64,000 nt of DNA. Source: Antitrichia curtipendula. Lineage: Eukaryota; Streptophyta; Bryopsida; Hypnales; Leucodontaceae. Numbering within the stretch: the stretch's first letter is position 1; each line of letters begins with the position of its first letter. The notes under the pieces were generated by a model. It was not told the origin of the DNA. It did no database searches and saw nothing but the letters and a program-made list of their open reading frames with translations. Position numbers and translations under genes: made by a program. Below, in pieces: positions 47,365 through 58,925 of this stretch. The DNA lies in assembly GCA_951230915.1 (NCBI GenBank), contig OX579634.1:50667570-50731569 (forward strand). Reading direction: 5' to 3'.

Positions 47365-47639
47365 ATTGTTAATAGCTCTAAGATGGAATTGAAACATCAT
47401 AAATCCAATGGCATTCAATTGAAATATTTGGGAATTCTTCAGTGACATCTTCTTGTTTTCAGCCATATCAAGATCAACGCAAAAGAAAAATTAGTGAGGA
47501 AAATTTAGATGAAAATTTGCTTCCTAATTTTCCAACAATACATTATGAGCATTCAAAAATTGGTAGAATTTAAGAGTTCTAAAATGAAATCTACACACAA
47601 TCCATGCTTTGAGCACTAACTTCTGTACTTATTACAAGG

Positions 47640-48521
47640 TTAACCCCTAAAGTCCTATTGTCCCCTCGGGGGACAAAATGGATTTTAGGTAGGCTACTAC
47701 GGCCTCAATATTCATCCATTATTTTTGAAACTTTTTGTGAAGATAGAAATACACATTAGCTTTATAGGAATATATTTCAATCTGTGCCCGGGAGCAAAAG
47801 TTATGGCACAAAAGGACCTTTTATTTGGTGTGGCGGCAGAAATCTTTTCACACAATTTTTTTTCCCATAGATTATAATATTATCTATATGGGAAGCTTTG
47901 ATTCATTCCATTTGGATTTGTTATGTGAAAGTTATGGACAATCTTATTAATTTTCGGGCAATTAGAGCATCTTCTTGAAAAAATAACTTGTAGGACTCAT
48001 TTCTGAATGCAATTTTTACAATTTTCCAAAACAAATTGTTAGACAAGGCTAAGTTTGCTTGCTAAAACAATCTCACCCTTGGGATTATAGAGTTTCAATC
48101 CCATCTTAGAGCTATTGGAAATTTAGTTTTTCTTTCAATCTTGGACCTACTTCTACTTAACAATTTTTTAAAGAATGAAGTCAAGTGTATTTTTTTTGGA
48201 ATTTTTTTCCTAGATTTTCAACTCAATTATTCAACATAAAAAAAATTAAATTCAAATGTTTTTTATAAATGGCGGTCAAAGTCATCTAAAATTGCAAGTC
48301 AGTGTTAAAAAAACAAATTCTTCCAACTTTGAATGCTAATATCTTCTAATCTGTACGGTCAAACTTTTTGAAACTTTTTCTACATGATTTGAGGTAAGTT
48401 AAGTACAAGATCCTATGGTTAGACTCTTAAAAGAAAATCTCTTTTCTTAGATGAACGCAGCAGAACTAGCAGTTTTGAGTCGTTTTTGATAGAAAAATGG
48501 CCTTGGGACTTTAGGGGTTAG
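47640..48521 (-). mobile_element. piggyBac-like element, copy 9 (subfamily I, reversed)
   Basis: It starts TTAACCCCTAAAGTCC and ends GGACTTTAGGGGTTAG, the last base of one TTAA having changed. The interior is the reverse complement of subfamily I ('gggagcaaaagttatgg', 'ggacaatctta', 'cttgtaggactcatttctga'). Confidence 0.85.
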
Positions 48522-50025
48522 TGGATGAATCCTAATAGCTAAATATCAACTTTATGATCTGGTATATTATTATTGAGATTAAACAGCATTGTTTGCCTCC
48601 ATTATGAGCAAAGGGCAATTGCTTATGTAATATAATGTTGTTTTATATTAATTCCTAAAAAGGGGTTACTCCAAAGCAAGCCTACAAGCCAAGACTTTTT
48701 TTTTTGAAGAAACAAAGTGGATTCAAGGCCTATGATCGTTGGTTAAAGAATGCTCTTTCATGAAGGCAATTTCAAGGTTTAGATTTAAGTATTGTTGTGT
48801 AATTAGGAAGTGCTCACATGCATGTAGATTAGATTTTGAATTCTTGCACATATATCATTGAAGTGAAAGCAATGGCACTTCTCATTAGCAGCATATTTGT
48901 AATACAAAAAGTCATCATTTCCATGATAGGAGTGGTTGAATTTGATGAAAATCATCCTTGCACGAATATTTTGAATTCAAAACCATTATAGTAGGTCCAT
49001 GATTATATGCTCATGTATGTGATAAAGATAATAAGTTTCTTCCTTTTTGTATGAGCTTATGTTTGAATTTTTCTAAAAGAATGCCAAATTATTTTATCAA
49101 AGAAAAATGTAAGCTCACTTTCCTACTCTCTCACGCTCCTAACCTCACACTTTTGGGCTTTCTTATGAGCTTCATTGCCCCTGAAGGACTCAAAAGTCTA
49201 CTTTGGTTTCTAAAACTTTGGGTAGACTCTATTGACTTCGTAAATTGGAATTTTTACATGAAATCTTTATGAAGATGCTAATCATGCTAATCTACATGTG
49301 AAGCTCTGTTTCATGTTATTTTGACATATATTGCAATATAACTTTGTGCTCTTTTCATTCAATGCCAAACCAAACAAGTAAAAAGATCTTCAAAGAAAAT
49401 ATTAATTGATTTTATTTTATTGTTTAGATTGATACCTACACACTGAAATGTTTGAATCATTTAATATCAAATAATGGGATGAAAGCTATGAGATGTTTTA
49501 TTTGTGGAAATTGAGGGTAGAAAAAAACATATAAAATCTTGTTTTGAATTCAATTTTGACAATTTTCAAAAATCACAAAAAGTAGGATATATATTGCTTA
49601 CTAGAACATTCACCATTGGAATTTAGAATTCTCAATTTCTTGTCATAGATATTAAGCATTTAGGCTTTTCTTTCAATGAGTACTACCTTCCATTTTATAA
49701 TTTTCTTAAAGATGAATTTAAAAGTTCTTTTCATCTAATATTTTTCTATGTATATTTAACCTATATTCCAACATTATAATATATTGCAACTAGATGTAGG
49801 ATCCAGCAAGAATAGACTCTTTATTTGTGCCAATTCATAAAATGGATTGGAGCAACCGGGAAGGTAGGGGCAAAAATCCCTGCACTAGCACATATTTGGA
49901 AAGATTAAACAATATTGGAAAGAATTTGTTGTAGGGAGGAGTATATAAAGTGGATACACCCAAAATCGCACCTTGTCTAAAACCACCATCGTCTCTATGT
50001 TATTCTCCAAAATCAATATGCAGGT
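48522..50025. other. unassigned AT-rich stretch
   Basis: Short ORFs without recognisable products. Nothing supported. Confidence 0.35.
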
Positions 50026-50175
50026 ATGTTGAAAAATGATTTTAGAACATCTACCCAAAAAGCTTTGACCCTTCAAAACTTTTACATATGGTATCCAAAT
50101 GTTGCATTCTTTGGTGCGTTAGAACAATCTTTCACTTGCCAACAAGAAAATATGAAAATTTGCATAGTAGAAAAA
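50026..50175 (+). repeat. dispersed repeat R7, copy 2
   Basis: See 40290-40440 for the shared landmarks. This copy ends just before piggyBac-like copy 10. Confidence 0.65.
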
Positions 50176-50282
50176 AGAAAATGGTTTGGAGATACATTTC
50201 TTTTTGTCAGCAAGAGGGCATTGATCCTCTTGTTGCCCTTGCCAAGGACAAATGTAAAAAATTGCCCCTATTGTGCGCCACA

Positions 50283-52030
50283 TTAACCCCTAAGGTTCCA
50301 TGACTATTTTTTCATTGAAAATGCTTGAAAATTGCCATTTTTAGTACAAGTACCAAATTTTTCAAAAAAAAACATTTTTGACACATGTAACCATAGTATC
50401 CTGTAATAAATTGACTTGAAAACATCTGAAAGTTTTTTAGACATTTCTACTATGTGGATTGAAAGATATGAGCGTTTGAAATCACATAAATGTTTTTTTT
50501 GGCCCTGTAACCGGGCACCTGCACTTCCAAAGCTTGCTTCTCTATGAAAAAACGCTTAAAATGGTGGTGCTTCTTGGGATTCATTTCCTAGACAAATTGG
50601 CTACATTTTTGAAAAATTTCACATCATTTGAATTGAACAACATATAGGAAAAAAATAGTAAATAGAAAGAAGTAAAGAATGATTCAAAATACTAAATTGT
50701 TAAGAATTTAGTTATGGAATTGAAAAATCCAATCCAAATGATTGCAAGGTTGTAATAATTTCCATCCTGTTATTTTGTTTTTTCAAAAAATATTGAAAAT
50801 TGAGTTGGAGTAGAGAATTTATAACTGCCCACAAATAAAAACTCCTCATAACTTTTGACTCATTGATCAAAATGCAATAATTCAAAGCTTTTATTGTATA
50901 TATAACTCTACAAAACCAATTTCAAAAATTTTGTTTCTAAAAAAATGATTTTTTCTAATTTGCTTGGACTACCCATTTACAAAAAAAGGTTAAGATATTG
51001 TATTAACCCCTAAAGGACCCAACGGCATTTTTTGGCAACATCGCGATTTTGGGCAGCTCACTACAAATGGAAGTTTAATTTTTTTTCTTTGAAAATTTCA
51101 CACAACGTGTGCCCAAGGAGTAGCTTTAAGGCCCAACAATTTTCAAAACTTTTGACCACAGGGTTAAAAAGTTATTGGATGATATGTCAATTTTAGTGGT
51201 AGGCGGGCAGCTCAAGAAAATTTGGAAAAATCACTTTTTAAAAAAATAAAAATTTGAAATTGGTTCTTTAGATTTGTATACATGCGTAAAGCTTTGAATT
51301 ATTCCATTTTGATTTATGAGATGAAAATTATGAAGTGTTCTAGTTTGCGAGCAGTTATGGATTCCCTACTCTAAAATAAACTTTGAAGTCCTTTATTTAA
51401 CTCAATTTTTATTATTTTTTGAAAAATATAAAATCCTAGGATGTATATTGTTTGCTGAAACATTACATCCGTTGGGATTGACATTTTTCAATTCCATAAT
51501 TAAATTCTTAACAATTTCGTGTTTTGAATCATTCTCTACTTCATTTTACAACCTATTTTTTTCCTATATGTTGTACAAATCCAAATGATCTGAAATTTTT
51601 CAAGCATGTAGCCAACTTGCTTTGAAGAATGGGTTCAAGGAGTAGCCACCATTTCGGACATTTTTTCATTTAAATGTGACCTTGTGAAGTGCAGCTGCCC
51701 GGCTTTTTCGCAGGGCCAAAAAATGGATTTTTGTCAATTCAAATGCTAATATCTTGCAATCTACAAGGTCAAAAATACTGAAATTTTTTCTACACATTCT
51801 CAAACAAGTTCAGTACAAGATCCTATGGTTACATATGTCTAAAAATGTTTTTTTCTAAAATTTGATACTTGTACTAGAAATGACAGTTTTGGAGAGTTTT
51901 TGGTGAAAACATAGTCTCTGACCTTTAGGTGTTAAGAAAAATAAAAAAACATAGCCATAACTTTTTACTCATATTTCCAAATGTTATGAAATTTAGTGCA
52001 TTGCAAGTATAAGAATGTCTTACTTGTCAT
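50283..52030 (+). mobile_element. piggyBac-like element, copy 10 (subfamily II), interrupted by copy 11
   Basis: It starts TTAACCCCTAAGGTTCCATG and follows subfamily II to 'aagatattgta' at 51002. There copy 11 is inserted, and the host resumes with 'catagccataacttttta' and 'aaatgttatgaaatttagtgc' near 51950-52000. The right terminus is lost. Confidence 0.75.
51003..51935 (-). mobile_element. piggyBac-like element, copy 11 (subfamily II, reversed), nested
   Basis: It starts TTAACCCCTAAAGGACCC and ends GACCTTTAGGTGTTAA. It lies at the position where intact subfamily II copies read 'gtattaggccataac', that is, at a TTAA-like host site. Confidence 0.83.
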
Positions 52031-52359
52031 CTATCCAACACCACGTCCTCCCATCAAAGTTGAAACGGTTTATTTTTGTTTCATCACTAAATACCACACA
52101 CTTCCAATTGTTCAATCTTTGTAAGTTTAAGCAAAACAAAATCTCTCTTGCATATTTTTCTTATTCAAAACATGATTTGGAACCTTTGTAAAAATACACA
52201 ATTCTTCTTCTCTCACTGATGCATTCCTCAATGTATTGTCATACATCTCAAACCATGTCGAGGTCTCTTCTAAGCACTCATGTTGCCTTTGTTGCAATTT
52301 CTTAACTGCCAATAGTAACTAGGCGTGAAGTATATCGCCTCTCTTACACTGTGAGGATC
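52031..52359. other. unassigned stretch
   Basis: Only short ORFs, with no product recognised. Confidence 0.3.
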
Positions 52360-52395
52360 TTAACCCCTAAAATCCCATTGTCCCCTTGGGTGAGG
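52360..52395. mobile_element. piggyBac-like terminal fragment
   Basis: TTAACCCCTAAAATCCCATTG followed by 'tccccttggg', as at the start of the 47640 copy, then interrupted by the type C MITE. No second terminus was found. Confidence 0.55.
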
Positions 52396-52715
52396 CATTA
52401 CAAAAAATATGAGGCCTCAACAAGGCCGTGAGTGCTGATTTTCGGGACCCGCGGGTGATATTACGGAAAAAAAAAAAAAAAAAAAAAATCTTTTTTTTTT
52501 TGAAAAAAAATAACTTTTTTTTTTTTTTTTTTTTCCCGAAAAAAAAATTGAAAAGTGACGTCACGCTGATGTGGCGCTGACGTCAGCGCTGGCGTGGAAC
52601 TTCGACCACGTCATAATTTCAGTTTCTGAATTTTTTTTTTTGAAAAAAAACTCCGTAGTATCACTACGGGGTCCAGGCTTAACGGCCTTCCGGAGGCCTC
52701 ATATTTTTTGTAATG
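52396..52715. mobile_element. type C CATTAC MITE
   Basis: The termini 'cattacaaaaaatatgaggc' and 'gcctcatattttttgtaatg' are exact inverted repeats that continue imperfectly to 'aaggccg' and 'cggcctt'. The core is GC-rich with 'gacgtcacgctgatgtggcg' and 'tgacgtcagcgctggcgtgg', flanked by long A and T runs. Confidence 0.87.
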
Positions 52716-52987
52716 TTATGTGTGCGGTTGCTGTATTCAAAGCTCAGAAAATTTGCTAGAGGGCTTGTGAGGATCTTGCGGAATTTTAATTTATATTAAA
52801 GCGCTCCATTTGCGAATTACATATGTTGAACGCACCATTCATATATTTTTGATCTGATGCATACAAGTTGCTGACAATACTATGAGTTGGCCATTAGTTG
52901 CAACAACTGATTTGTGAAGATGCATGAATTGCAAATTAATCACATATGAGTGGGCTACAACTTGCATGTAAGTTGCAAAAACAAGTA

Positions 52988-53555
52988 CTCCCTCCGTCCC
53001 GAAATGATCTTCCTGTTAGACAAAATGTTCCGGATTAAGACTAAAAATAACATTTTTAAAGCCTGTTTTGCACTACATATGGAGTTTGGTGTACTCCTAT
53101 TGCCCTTGAAACTTTGAGTTTTGAAGCCCTTTTTAAAGTGTAGTTTTGAATTATTGAAAAGTGAAATTTTTTGGGTATTTTCAAAGAGCACCAGTGGTTA
53201 TTTAATTATTGAGTGTGAGATCGTCATTTTGTGGGTGGTTAGTATAAGTCAAAGACCATATGTGGACCTATATTTTGCCTCCCAAAACCTTCATTTCCTT
53301 CAATTAGATAATATTCAAAGAGATGCAAAAAATAAAAACAAAAAGTGTTGATTGACCCCTTCAACCATTTTATTTGTCTTTTGATTAGTGATTGCATAGA
53401 TGGAGGGGGAACTATCGCTTGGAATTGTTTTGTTAGTCCTAGAGAACAACCAAAAGTTAAATTTGACCAATTTGCAGCTCACAAAGTACAACAGGAAGAT
53501 CATTTTGGGACAAAAAATGAAGGCCAACAGGAAGAACATTTTGGGACGGAGGGAG
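52988..53555 (+). mobile_element. long Stowaway-like element, copy 2
   Basis: It starts 'ctccctccgtcccgaaatga' and ends 'cattttgggacggagggag', flanked by TA (52986-52987 and 53556-53557). The right terminus is duplicated internally ('caggaagatcattttggga' and 'caggaagaacattttggga'). Confidence 0.88.
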
Positions 53556-53820
53556 TAGTAGCTAGTTGGCCATTAGTTGCAATAGATGAAACAAGTAGTA
53601 GCTAGTTGGCCATTAGTTGCAACAGATGATTCTAGAAGAAGCATAAATTGAAAATTAGTAGTATCTTATGAGTCATCAAGATGCATAGGAGTTGTAATGT
53701 AGTGGCAAATAAGTTGTGTACATGATCAACAGAAGTCATAAATAAGTTGCAAAGAAGTTGCGCATATGATCAACAAAAGTCATAAATAAGTTGCAAAGAA
53801 GTTGCATACCATCTATAAAG
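53556..53820. repeat. local tandem duplications
   Basis: The unit 'agctagttggccattagttg' occurs twice in a row, and again without its start near 52885, left of the Stowaway-like element. Further on, a unit of about 43 bp ('gtcataaataagttgcaaag', then 'aagttgc') occurs twice. Confidence 0.7.
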
Positions 53821-54720
53821 TATCATGCCAAATGCCTAGAGCACGCTTCCCTTGGAAATGCTCTTCAATTTACTAGGGAGAAAGTTAAAGAGTAAGATGC
53901 AGCAATGACTTATTTCAGTTCCTAACGCCGTCCCAAAGCTGCTGTAACAAAAGAGTTCGACAAAAACTTCTGCGAAATGCCTGAGCACATTCAATGGGTT
54001 ACATAAGAACTTTCGGTCGAACTGCTGTCTTATACATACGGAACAGAGTGACGGAGTTAAGATACAGCAATGAATAATTTCAGCTTCTCACATCGTCCTC
54101 AACAATTGTTCGACAAAAATGTCTAAAAGAACCCCAGCTGCACTAAAACAAGTAACGCTCCATCAGACGAACGGGGCTAAGAGAAATGGCCAATGGCTTC
54201 CTAAACCATCTGCGTTACCGACAACCCGAACTTATCCCTCTCGTAAAAATTGATCGCACAGAATCGCTAACCTCGCCCGGCCTCCAATACAATACACCCC
54301 CGGCAATGCAAGTAGCCAATGTCAAAAAGAGTACTAAACAAAAAAAAACGAACAAAATCTCCGAAAAGGAATAATCTCTAGACAGGCGATCACGACAACA
54401 AGAGACAAGAACGCAACCACAGTTAACTTAATTAGATCGCTACTAAACTGAACGAAGTCTCGTCAAAGCTCCGACGAAGAACCTCGATAGTGGATACAAA
54501 AAAGCCTAGCTCTGCTCTGCTTGGCAAACGGCGATGGATTGCTCGCAACGAGGAGAAGAGACGGAGAAGGGGGAACGGAGAAGCACGTGAGGAGAGCCTT
54601 AGAAAGCTTCAACGAGAAAGAAGCTTCAAAGCAAGCTTGGTCGTTGCGCAAGTGGGAGGAACTGTCTTCCAGCAGCCGGGCAGCAGGGCAGGTGACTGTT
54701 ATTTTTAATTTTTAATTTTT
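53821..54720. other. GC-richer non-repeat region, possible gene leader
   Basis: Two diverged copies of a stretch of about 150 bp are visible ('gcagcaatgacttatttcag', 'gttcgacaaaaacttct' against 'cagcaatgaataatttcag', 'gttcgacaaaaatgtct'). Around 54480-54690 the DNA is purine-rich and balanced in composition, with overlapping short ORFs on both strands. It may be a 5' leader or remnant of a gene; no product is recognised. Confidence 0.3.
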
Positions 54721-55714
54721 AATTTTCTTTAGATGAGCCAAATTATTTTTTGCTAAACAAATGAATTCAATTACCGTGTTTAATGGTCAGTTCTGTTCGA
54801 CATTACTGTTGAATGATTAATTAAATTTAGAACATGTGAATAAACAAGTGCTTAAAATAGAAAGATTCAATTTTTTTCTTCATAAAATATTTTATTTTTG
54901 TAAAAATAGCTTTATCTTTGGTATCTATTTTTAGAAATATTTTCTATACCAAACCTAGGAACAACACATTGATGGAATAGTTCTATGAGCATGGAAGGAT
55001 CCTTTTGTGGGATAAAAGTGAAGATTTAGTGTCTATTTTGCAATTAGATAATTTTGGTATTTCACTATAATACTTAGCAAATCCAAGAATTTTTGTTCAA
55101 AATATAAATTGAAAATTTTCAAATTCGATCATTCATGACAAATATAAAAATTCTATGTTTTTTTTAGGGAAAAATCTTGATGAATCTGAATATTGCAAAG
55201 ACACCTTCACACTAATTTGAATTTTTTTTTGGATGACTTTTGGATGCTACCTATATTTTAGATAAAATCAATTTAATGTAGCCTATACTATTTTCATAAT
55301 TTCATAAAGTGTCACTATGGTCCACTTTTCATCTACTTTAATCTATTTTTACATACTTTCATTTGCTTTCATCAAAATTTCATCTAGTACTTACAATATT
55401 TACGCTCTCCTTATGGTATATAATAGCTCCAAGCTTGATTTTCATTCAAAGTTGGCTTAATTTACAATCTATTTGTAAAATTCAAATTGTGTTCAAGATT
55501 AAAAATTGGAACAAGATTATGCCAACCTAATTTGTAGCACATGGGTGTTGGGGCTCCAAATTGGATAAAAGAGAGAATTAGTCTATTTTTCAATAATAAG
55601 TCCATACGCTCAATTTCATAACATTTAGTAGCAGTCAAGTGGAGTGCCCTCCCCTAAACACAATGATGTAGAATATTCTATATCCATCAGTAGCTAAAAG
55701 GACACAAATCAGTA
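54721..55714. other. unassigned AT-rich stretch
   Basis: Nothing supported. Confidence 0.35.
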
Positions 55715-56245
55715 CTCCCTCCGTCCCAAAATGATCTTCCTATTAGACAAAATGTTCTGGATTAAGGCTGAAAATGACATTTTTAAAGCCTATTTCGCAC
55801 TATATGCAGAGTTAGGTGCACTCTTATTGTCTTTGAAACTTTGAGTTTTGAAGTCCTTTTTAAAGTGTAGTTTTGAATTATTGAAAAGTAAAAAATTTTG
55901 GGTATTTTCAAGGACCACCAGTGGTTATTTAATTGTTGAGAGTGAGGTTGTCATTTTGTGAGTAGTTAGTATAAGCCAAAGACCATATGTGGACCTTTGT
56001 TTCACCTCCAAAAGCTTCATTTCCTTCAATCAGGCAATATTCAAAAAGATGCAAAAAATAAAAACAAAAAGTGTTGATTGAACCCTTCAACCATTTCATT
56101 TGTCTTTTGATTGGTGATTTGCATGGATGGAGGGGAACTACCGCTTGGAGTTGTTTTGCTAGTAGTAGAGAACAATCAAAAGTTAAATTTGACCAATTTG
56201 CACCTCACAAAGTGCAACAGGAAGATCATTTTGGGATGGAGGTAG
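55715..56245 (+). mobile_element. long Stowaway-like element, copy 3
   Basis: It starts 'ctccctccgtcccaaaatga' and ends 'tcattttgggatggaggtag', flanked by TA. It matches copy 2 through its whole length ('acaaaatgttctggattaag', 'gaccatatgtggacct', 'aaagtgttgattga'). Confidence 0.9.
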
Positions 56246-56930
56246 TACTAAAAAGCAATATAGTCGCAACTGCTCAACAAAATTTTTAATTTATTAAATA
56301 TAAATAGGAACACACACCATTCACTACAATCAGACTATTAGAGCATGGAAGCTCCCGCGAGGATGGAAGCCTATGGAGAACCGATTCATTCATTTGGTTG
56401 TTGTTTTTAGTATTGGAGCTTGTTTTTTGGAAAACTTGAATAGGAGAGATCAATGTCAGTGAATTGGTAATTAAGCCTTTGTACATTATTAGGTAGTTCG
56501 CAAACTCTTAGATGTTCCTCATTATTTGGTGCAGATTGTCGTGACCACTACAATTAAGGATGCTCAATTGGAGCTAGGTTGGTAAAGTTGGAGTTGTCTC
56601 TCTATAGATAAAATTTGAGGATGGCAATTCAAATGAGCAAAAGAGAGTCTAACCACGGACTCTTGTTGATTGAGTTTGGTTATTTTGAAATTGGCAAGCA
56701 ATCTCGCAAGCAATTGGGTCTTAATAATTAAAAAAGTGATAGGAATTGTATATATGAAGTCTTAAACTTTTTGTCTTTTAATTCTCCATGTGGAGTTTTT
56801 TTTTGGAATCGCCACTCTACTTTTGTACAATGTGAATCTTCTATTGTTGTTTGTATAATTACTGCCAGTGGCAAATTAATGTAAGCCATATAGAATTGAT
56901 TCAATCAACCTAGCTTTTTGTTTCTATTCA
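56246..56930. other. unassigned stretch
   Basis: Short ORFs only; no product recognised. Confidence 0.3.
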
Positions 56931-56935
56931 ACATA

Positions 56936-57058
56936 TTCACTCATGTTTCCTCTTATATATCCACTTGTACTTCCTCTTACATATCCACTTGTGCTTCCTC
57001 TCACATCCCCACTCACGCTTCCTTTTACATCCTCGCTCATGCTTCCTCTTACATCCCT
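56936..57058. repeat. tandem repeat, about 22-24 bp period
   Basis: Five or six diverged units of the type 'cttcctcttacatatccact' run up to the proposed LTR start. Confidence 0.75.
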
Positions 57059-57489
57059 TGTTATGAATCCTAATCCGTCGTAACAACTAGGCTTGGATGG
57101 TTAAGGAACCAAGGATGCTTGGCTTAGCAGTTACGATAGTTATGGGAGAAGGAGGGAGCCTTCGGGCTACTTAATGCTTGTGTGGAAGATCTATTCCTTA
57201 TGTGGTATTTTGTAATACGAAAGAATGCTTCAATCCAGCTTGTCTGATAATGTGGAATTGCTTTGGGTTTGCATTATTCCTTCGTTGCAGTAATAGTACT
57301 GGGTTTAAAGGTTATGGAATGAGGTCACGATCGACTGACGCATTGGCCGTTGAATCCTCGATTCATGACATAATACCACATCAGCGATCGGTCCATGCTC
57401 TGTCGTGATTGCAGTCCGGTCCGGTGATAATGAGGTTGCAGTAGATTTATAATTGGGGAGTTCTCGGAGTGGGTTGCTAGAGAAGATCA
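57059..57489 (+). repeat. probable 5' LTR of a Ty3-type retrotransposon
   Basis: It begins TGTTATGAATCC and ends ...GATCA, immediately followed by 'atgggatctgcagac', which resembles a degenerate primer-binding site of the TGGTATCAGAGC type. The gag ORF follows at the expected distance. No second LTR is present in the window, so the boundaries are inferred. Confidence 0.45.
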
Positions 57490-57789
57490 ATGGGATCTGC
57501 AGACAGGAATCTAGCGATCAGAGTTGATTTTTGTGAGGCTCATTTTTCCAATCAGTTGTTGTGGGCCCTGCAACTGTGACTTTGTGAGGAGCTCTGGATC
57601 TGGTGGTCGTGCTCGATGTCAGCGGCATCACTTCGCGATGGATCGGGAGGAAGCGACGGAGCCGAGGGTCCTCCTCCGACTGAGCAAGCGGGAAATTGAA
57701 TTTTTCTTGAACGTTGGTTTTTGAGGGCCATTTTTTCTGAGCCGTGTCTGTGTGGTCCTGCAGCTGGGAGCAGCAGTTCACATTCCGCG

Positions 57790-58767
57790 ATGGAGCGGAA
57801 AGGAGAGGAGGAACTGGGAGATCGTTTGACCATTGAGGAAGCGGGGCCCGAGTTGGCAGCGCTGATCCAACAGCAAGTCCAAAATGTCCTGCAGGCGGCA
57901 CTTCCTCAGATAATTCAGCTAATTATGGACCAAGTAGCTGCAAGAGTGCGACCGGGCTCTCCTCCGAATTTAAACAAGGGAAACGATGGAGGTTGCCGGG
58001 AGATAGGAGGGCATCGTACATTCGGGGAGGAAAGTAGGGAGTCAAAAGTGGCGGAGCCGAAGCGTCTTTCGGGAAGGAAAGGTAACGAGGTATACCGTTG
58101 GTTTGCCCAACTTCAACTGGTGTTTCATGGGAAACCTAGGACATATCATTCGGATGCAGATAAAGTGGCGTTTGCTCTCTCGTATATGGCAGGGGCGGCC
58201 CAAAATTGGGCCATGCCCCTTTTGCAGGCACTTGACGAGGGAAGAGAGCATGAGCTGTTGGAAAACTATGCCGCTTTCCGAGAGGCGGTTATTAGTGTTT
58301 ATGGCGACCTTGATCGACGTGGCAACGCCGAGGATTGTCTCGCAAGGCTCAAACAGACGGGATCCGTGGCAACGTATATTTCTACCTTCAATGAATATGC
58401 CACTCAAATTGATTGGAACGAGTCTAGTTTGGTAGCGCGGTTCCGCGGTGGGCTTAAGGATGATATTTTGGACTCAGTGGCTATTGCAGAAAATCAACCG
58501 AGCCGGTTGCATGAGTGGATGGCGATGGGTTCTCGTATTGATGAACGACTCTGGGGTCGAAGGCAGACTCGTCGATCATCAACGGATACTTCTAATGTGA
58601 AGACAACAACTTTTCCTTCTCGAGATTCCGTTGGGAAGTTTCAATCAAATCCGGTAACATCGGGCCCGGTACCTATAGAGAACCTTCAAAAGATGGTCAA
58701 AGATTTTTTGTATTGGGTGAAGAACAAGCAAGAAATCATAGAAGCAATTCAAGTGGTATGGGATTAA
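57790..58767 (+). CDS. Ty3/gypsy-type Gag protein, retrotransposon fragment
   Basis: The ORF encodes 325 residues from MERKGEEELGD. An N-terminal coiled-coil-like stretch (LAALIQQQVQNVLQAALPQI) precedes a retrotransposon Gag core: VYRWFAQLQLVFHGKP, VAFALSYMAGAAQNWAMPLL, FREAVISVYGDLDRRGNAEDCL, LKQTGSVATYISTFNEYATQ, WNESSLVARFRGGLKDDI. The CCHC zinc knuckle expected after the core is absent, and the reading ends in an unrelated tail (YWVKNKQEIIEAIQVVWD). Protease, reverse transcriptase and integrase do not follow. The sequence is notably GC-richer than its surroundings. Gag would form the virus-like particle; this copy is a truncated element and the protein's functionality is doubtful. Confidence 0.82.
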   Translation: MERKGEEELGDRLTIEEAGPELAALIQQQVQNVLQAALPQIIQLIMDQVAARVRPGSPPNLNKGNDGGCREIGGHRTFGEESRESKVAEPKRLSGRKGNEVYRWFAQLQLVFHGKPRTYHSDADKVAFALSYMAGAAQNWAMPLLQALDEGREHELLENYAAFREAVISVYGDLDRRGNAEDCLARLKQTGSVATYISTFNEYATQIDWNESSLVARFRGGLKDDILDSVAIAENQPSRLHEWMAMGSRIDERLWGRRQTRRSSTDTSNVKTTTFPSRDSVGKFQSNPVTSGPVPIENLQKMVKDFLYWVKNKQEIIEAIQVVWD

Positions 58768-58925
58768 GTGACTCTAAAACAATTGTGAAGGTTCTTTTCT
58801 AATATTAACCATTAAATACAAGTTGTAATTTTCACAAAAGGTGGCAATACTAGATGGTAGCTAGTGTATAAAAAACATAGATGGGAAGATGCAAGGTTGT
58901 GAGCCTACAAGTTTTTACCCTACTC

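Larger units (their letters stand above)
45699..47420 (+). mobile_element. piggyBac-like element, copy 7 (subfamily I), interrupted by copy 8
   Basis: The left end has drifted to ATAACTTCTAAAGG, followed by the subfamily I interior as in the 12998 copy. At 46127-47364 a subfamily II element is inserted; the host sequence continues at 47365 with 'attgttaatagctcta', exactly where the 12998 copy continues. The right portion after about 47420 is missing. Confidence 0.75.

Noticed and set aside
52955..53605. ORFs within the Stowaway-like element at 52988
   Set aside because: They differ between copies, have no transposase motifs, and the element is explained as non-autonomous.
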